From contig NZ_BJDQ01000005.1 in NCBI RefSeq assembly GCF_005405225.1, forward strand, positions 1 through 64,000: a stretch of 64,000 nucleotides of DNA. The letters run 5' to 3'. Below are positions 63,506 through 64,000 of this stretch, piece after piece. Under the pieces are notes generated by a model. It was given only the letters and a program-made list of their open reading frames with translations. It was not told the DNA's origin and ran no database searches. The first letter of the stretch is position 1. The number at the start of each line of letters is the position of its first letter. Made by a program: the position numbers and the translations under genes. Source of the stretch: Enterococcus dongliensis. GTDB lineage: Bacteria; Bacillota; Bacilli; Lactobacillales; Enterococcaceae.

Positions 63506-64000
63506 TTAATAAAAATTGTTCTCAGGTTGTTCTTCTAAATAGCGAGACAAATCATACGGAGAGAAAATCCCGCGATCTGTCACGACCGCTCCAATCAGCT
63601 CAGGTGGTGTGATATCAAAAGATGGGTAAATAGCTTTGACACCTGTCAGCGTATGTTTGATTCCATTTAATTCCATAACTTGTTCAGGATCTCGCATCTC
63701 GATCTGAATACTTTTATGCGTTTTTTTATTCGTATCCGGAATCCCTGTGACAAAATAAGGAATCCCAAAACGTTGTGCTAAAATCGCTAGTTGGTACGTT
63801 CCAACTTTATTAGCGATATAACCGTCTTGCGCAATCGTATCAGCCGCTGAAGTGAACAGATCAATTGATTCGTGTTCCATTAGATAAGCAATCATATTAT
63901 CCGAAACTACCGTCGTATCAAAACCCATTTCGGCGCAACAACTTGCAGTCAATCGCGCTCCTTGTAAATATGGCCGTGTCTCTGCACAGAAAAAGCGCAG
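63506..64000 (-). CDS. MtnA-like sugar-1-phosphate isomerase (5' end beyond window)
   Basis: 165 codons open from the edge, C-terminal half of the MtnA/eIF2B-alpha isomerase family: ETRPYLQGARLT near the edge, VVSDNMIAYLMEH, and ADTIAQDGYIANKVGTYQLA with the catalytic Asp in the MtnA position. MtnA converts 5-methylthioribose 1-phosphate to the ribulose form; paralogues act on 5-deoxyribose 1-phosphate. An internal ATG at 63952 is not the start. Whether a kinase follows upstream is outside the window. Confidence 0.85.
   Translation of the reverse strand: MRFFCAETRPYLQGARLTASCCAEMGFDTTVVSDNMIAYLMEHESIDLFTSAADTIAQDGYIANKVGTYQLAILAQRFGIPYFVTGIPDTNKKTHKSIQIEMRDPEQVMELNGIKHTLTGVKAIYPSFDITPPELIGAVVTDRGIFSPYDLSRYLEEQPENNFY

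Noticed and set aside
1..64000. tRNA or rRNA genes and prophage
   Set aside because: None seen; no cloverleaf-like CCA end, rRNA segment or phage structural gene could be recognised.

Overview
The window looks like chromosomal DNA of an Enterococcus or a close relative. The main reasons are gene order and codon/AT character: dut-radA-yacL-gltX-cysE-cysS-mrnC-rlmB-yacP-sigma factor-veg, followed after an interruption by ispE-zinc ABC transporter-purR-glmU-prs, is a housekeeping order I associate with enterococci, and protein families throughout are low-GC Firmicute types (Veg, RNase Y, MprF, YmfF/YmfH/YmfI, BusR/BusA). The species cannot be resolved by eye. No rRNA, tRNA, CRISPR array or prophage was seen.

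Layout. 0-7.6 kb, minus strand: prs, glmU, purR, a zinc ABC operon (znuB, znuC, znuA) with a Zur-type operator, and ispE. 7.8-21.1 kb: a block with hsp20 and mscL on plus and mprF, rny, recA, cinA, pgsA, rodZ, ymfI, ymfH, ymfF on minus; it separates veg from ispE and appears to be a rearranged segment. 21.1-33.8 kb, minus: veg, sigma factor, yacP, rlmB, mrnC, cysS, cysE (behind a cysteine T-box), gltX, yacL, radA, dut, then a membrane glycerophosphodiesterase and a cation efflux protein. 34.1-38.8 kb: two small plus-strand genes, an IS1182-like element inserted in a terminator palindrome with a 24-bp duplication and an amber-interrupted transposase, a TcaA-like zinc-ribbon membrane protein and an SDR. 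39.1-42.9 kb, plus: a Fur-controlled four-gene siderophore ABC operon.

42.9-47.9 kb is the most interesting part: a redox-type cluster on minus. It holds an FLP/FNR-type regulator with two cysteines, a Dps-like protein lacking the usual ferroxidase ligands, a CPSC metal-binding (HMA) protein, a DUF438 hemerythrin/PAS protein, a DUF1858 protein and a TauE-type anion exporter. A perfect FNR-type palindrome lies at exactly class II activator distance from a -10 box ahead of the regulator's own operon, and a near-perfect one precedes tauE.

48.1-58.1 kb: small enzymes, an AraC regulator, proC, the glycine betaine transporter busAA-busAB with its likely c-di-AMP-responsive repressor busR and a clear operator, a nucleoside transporter, and five small unrecognised genes in two clusters, one including a 21-codon ORF. 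58.2-64 kb: ribose uptake and phosphorylation (rbsU, rbsD, rbsK, rbsR, with twin operators), an alpha/beta hydrolase, and a class II aldolase next to a truncated MtnA-like isomerase that may belong to a 5-deoxypentose salvage route running off the right edge.

Regulatory sites were read by eye from consensus knowledge; none was tested. Family names are from recognition of motifs, without a database search.
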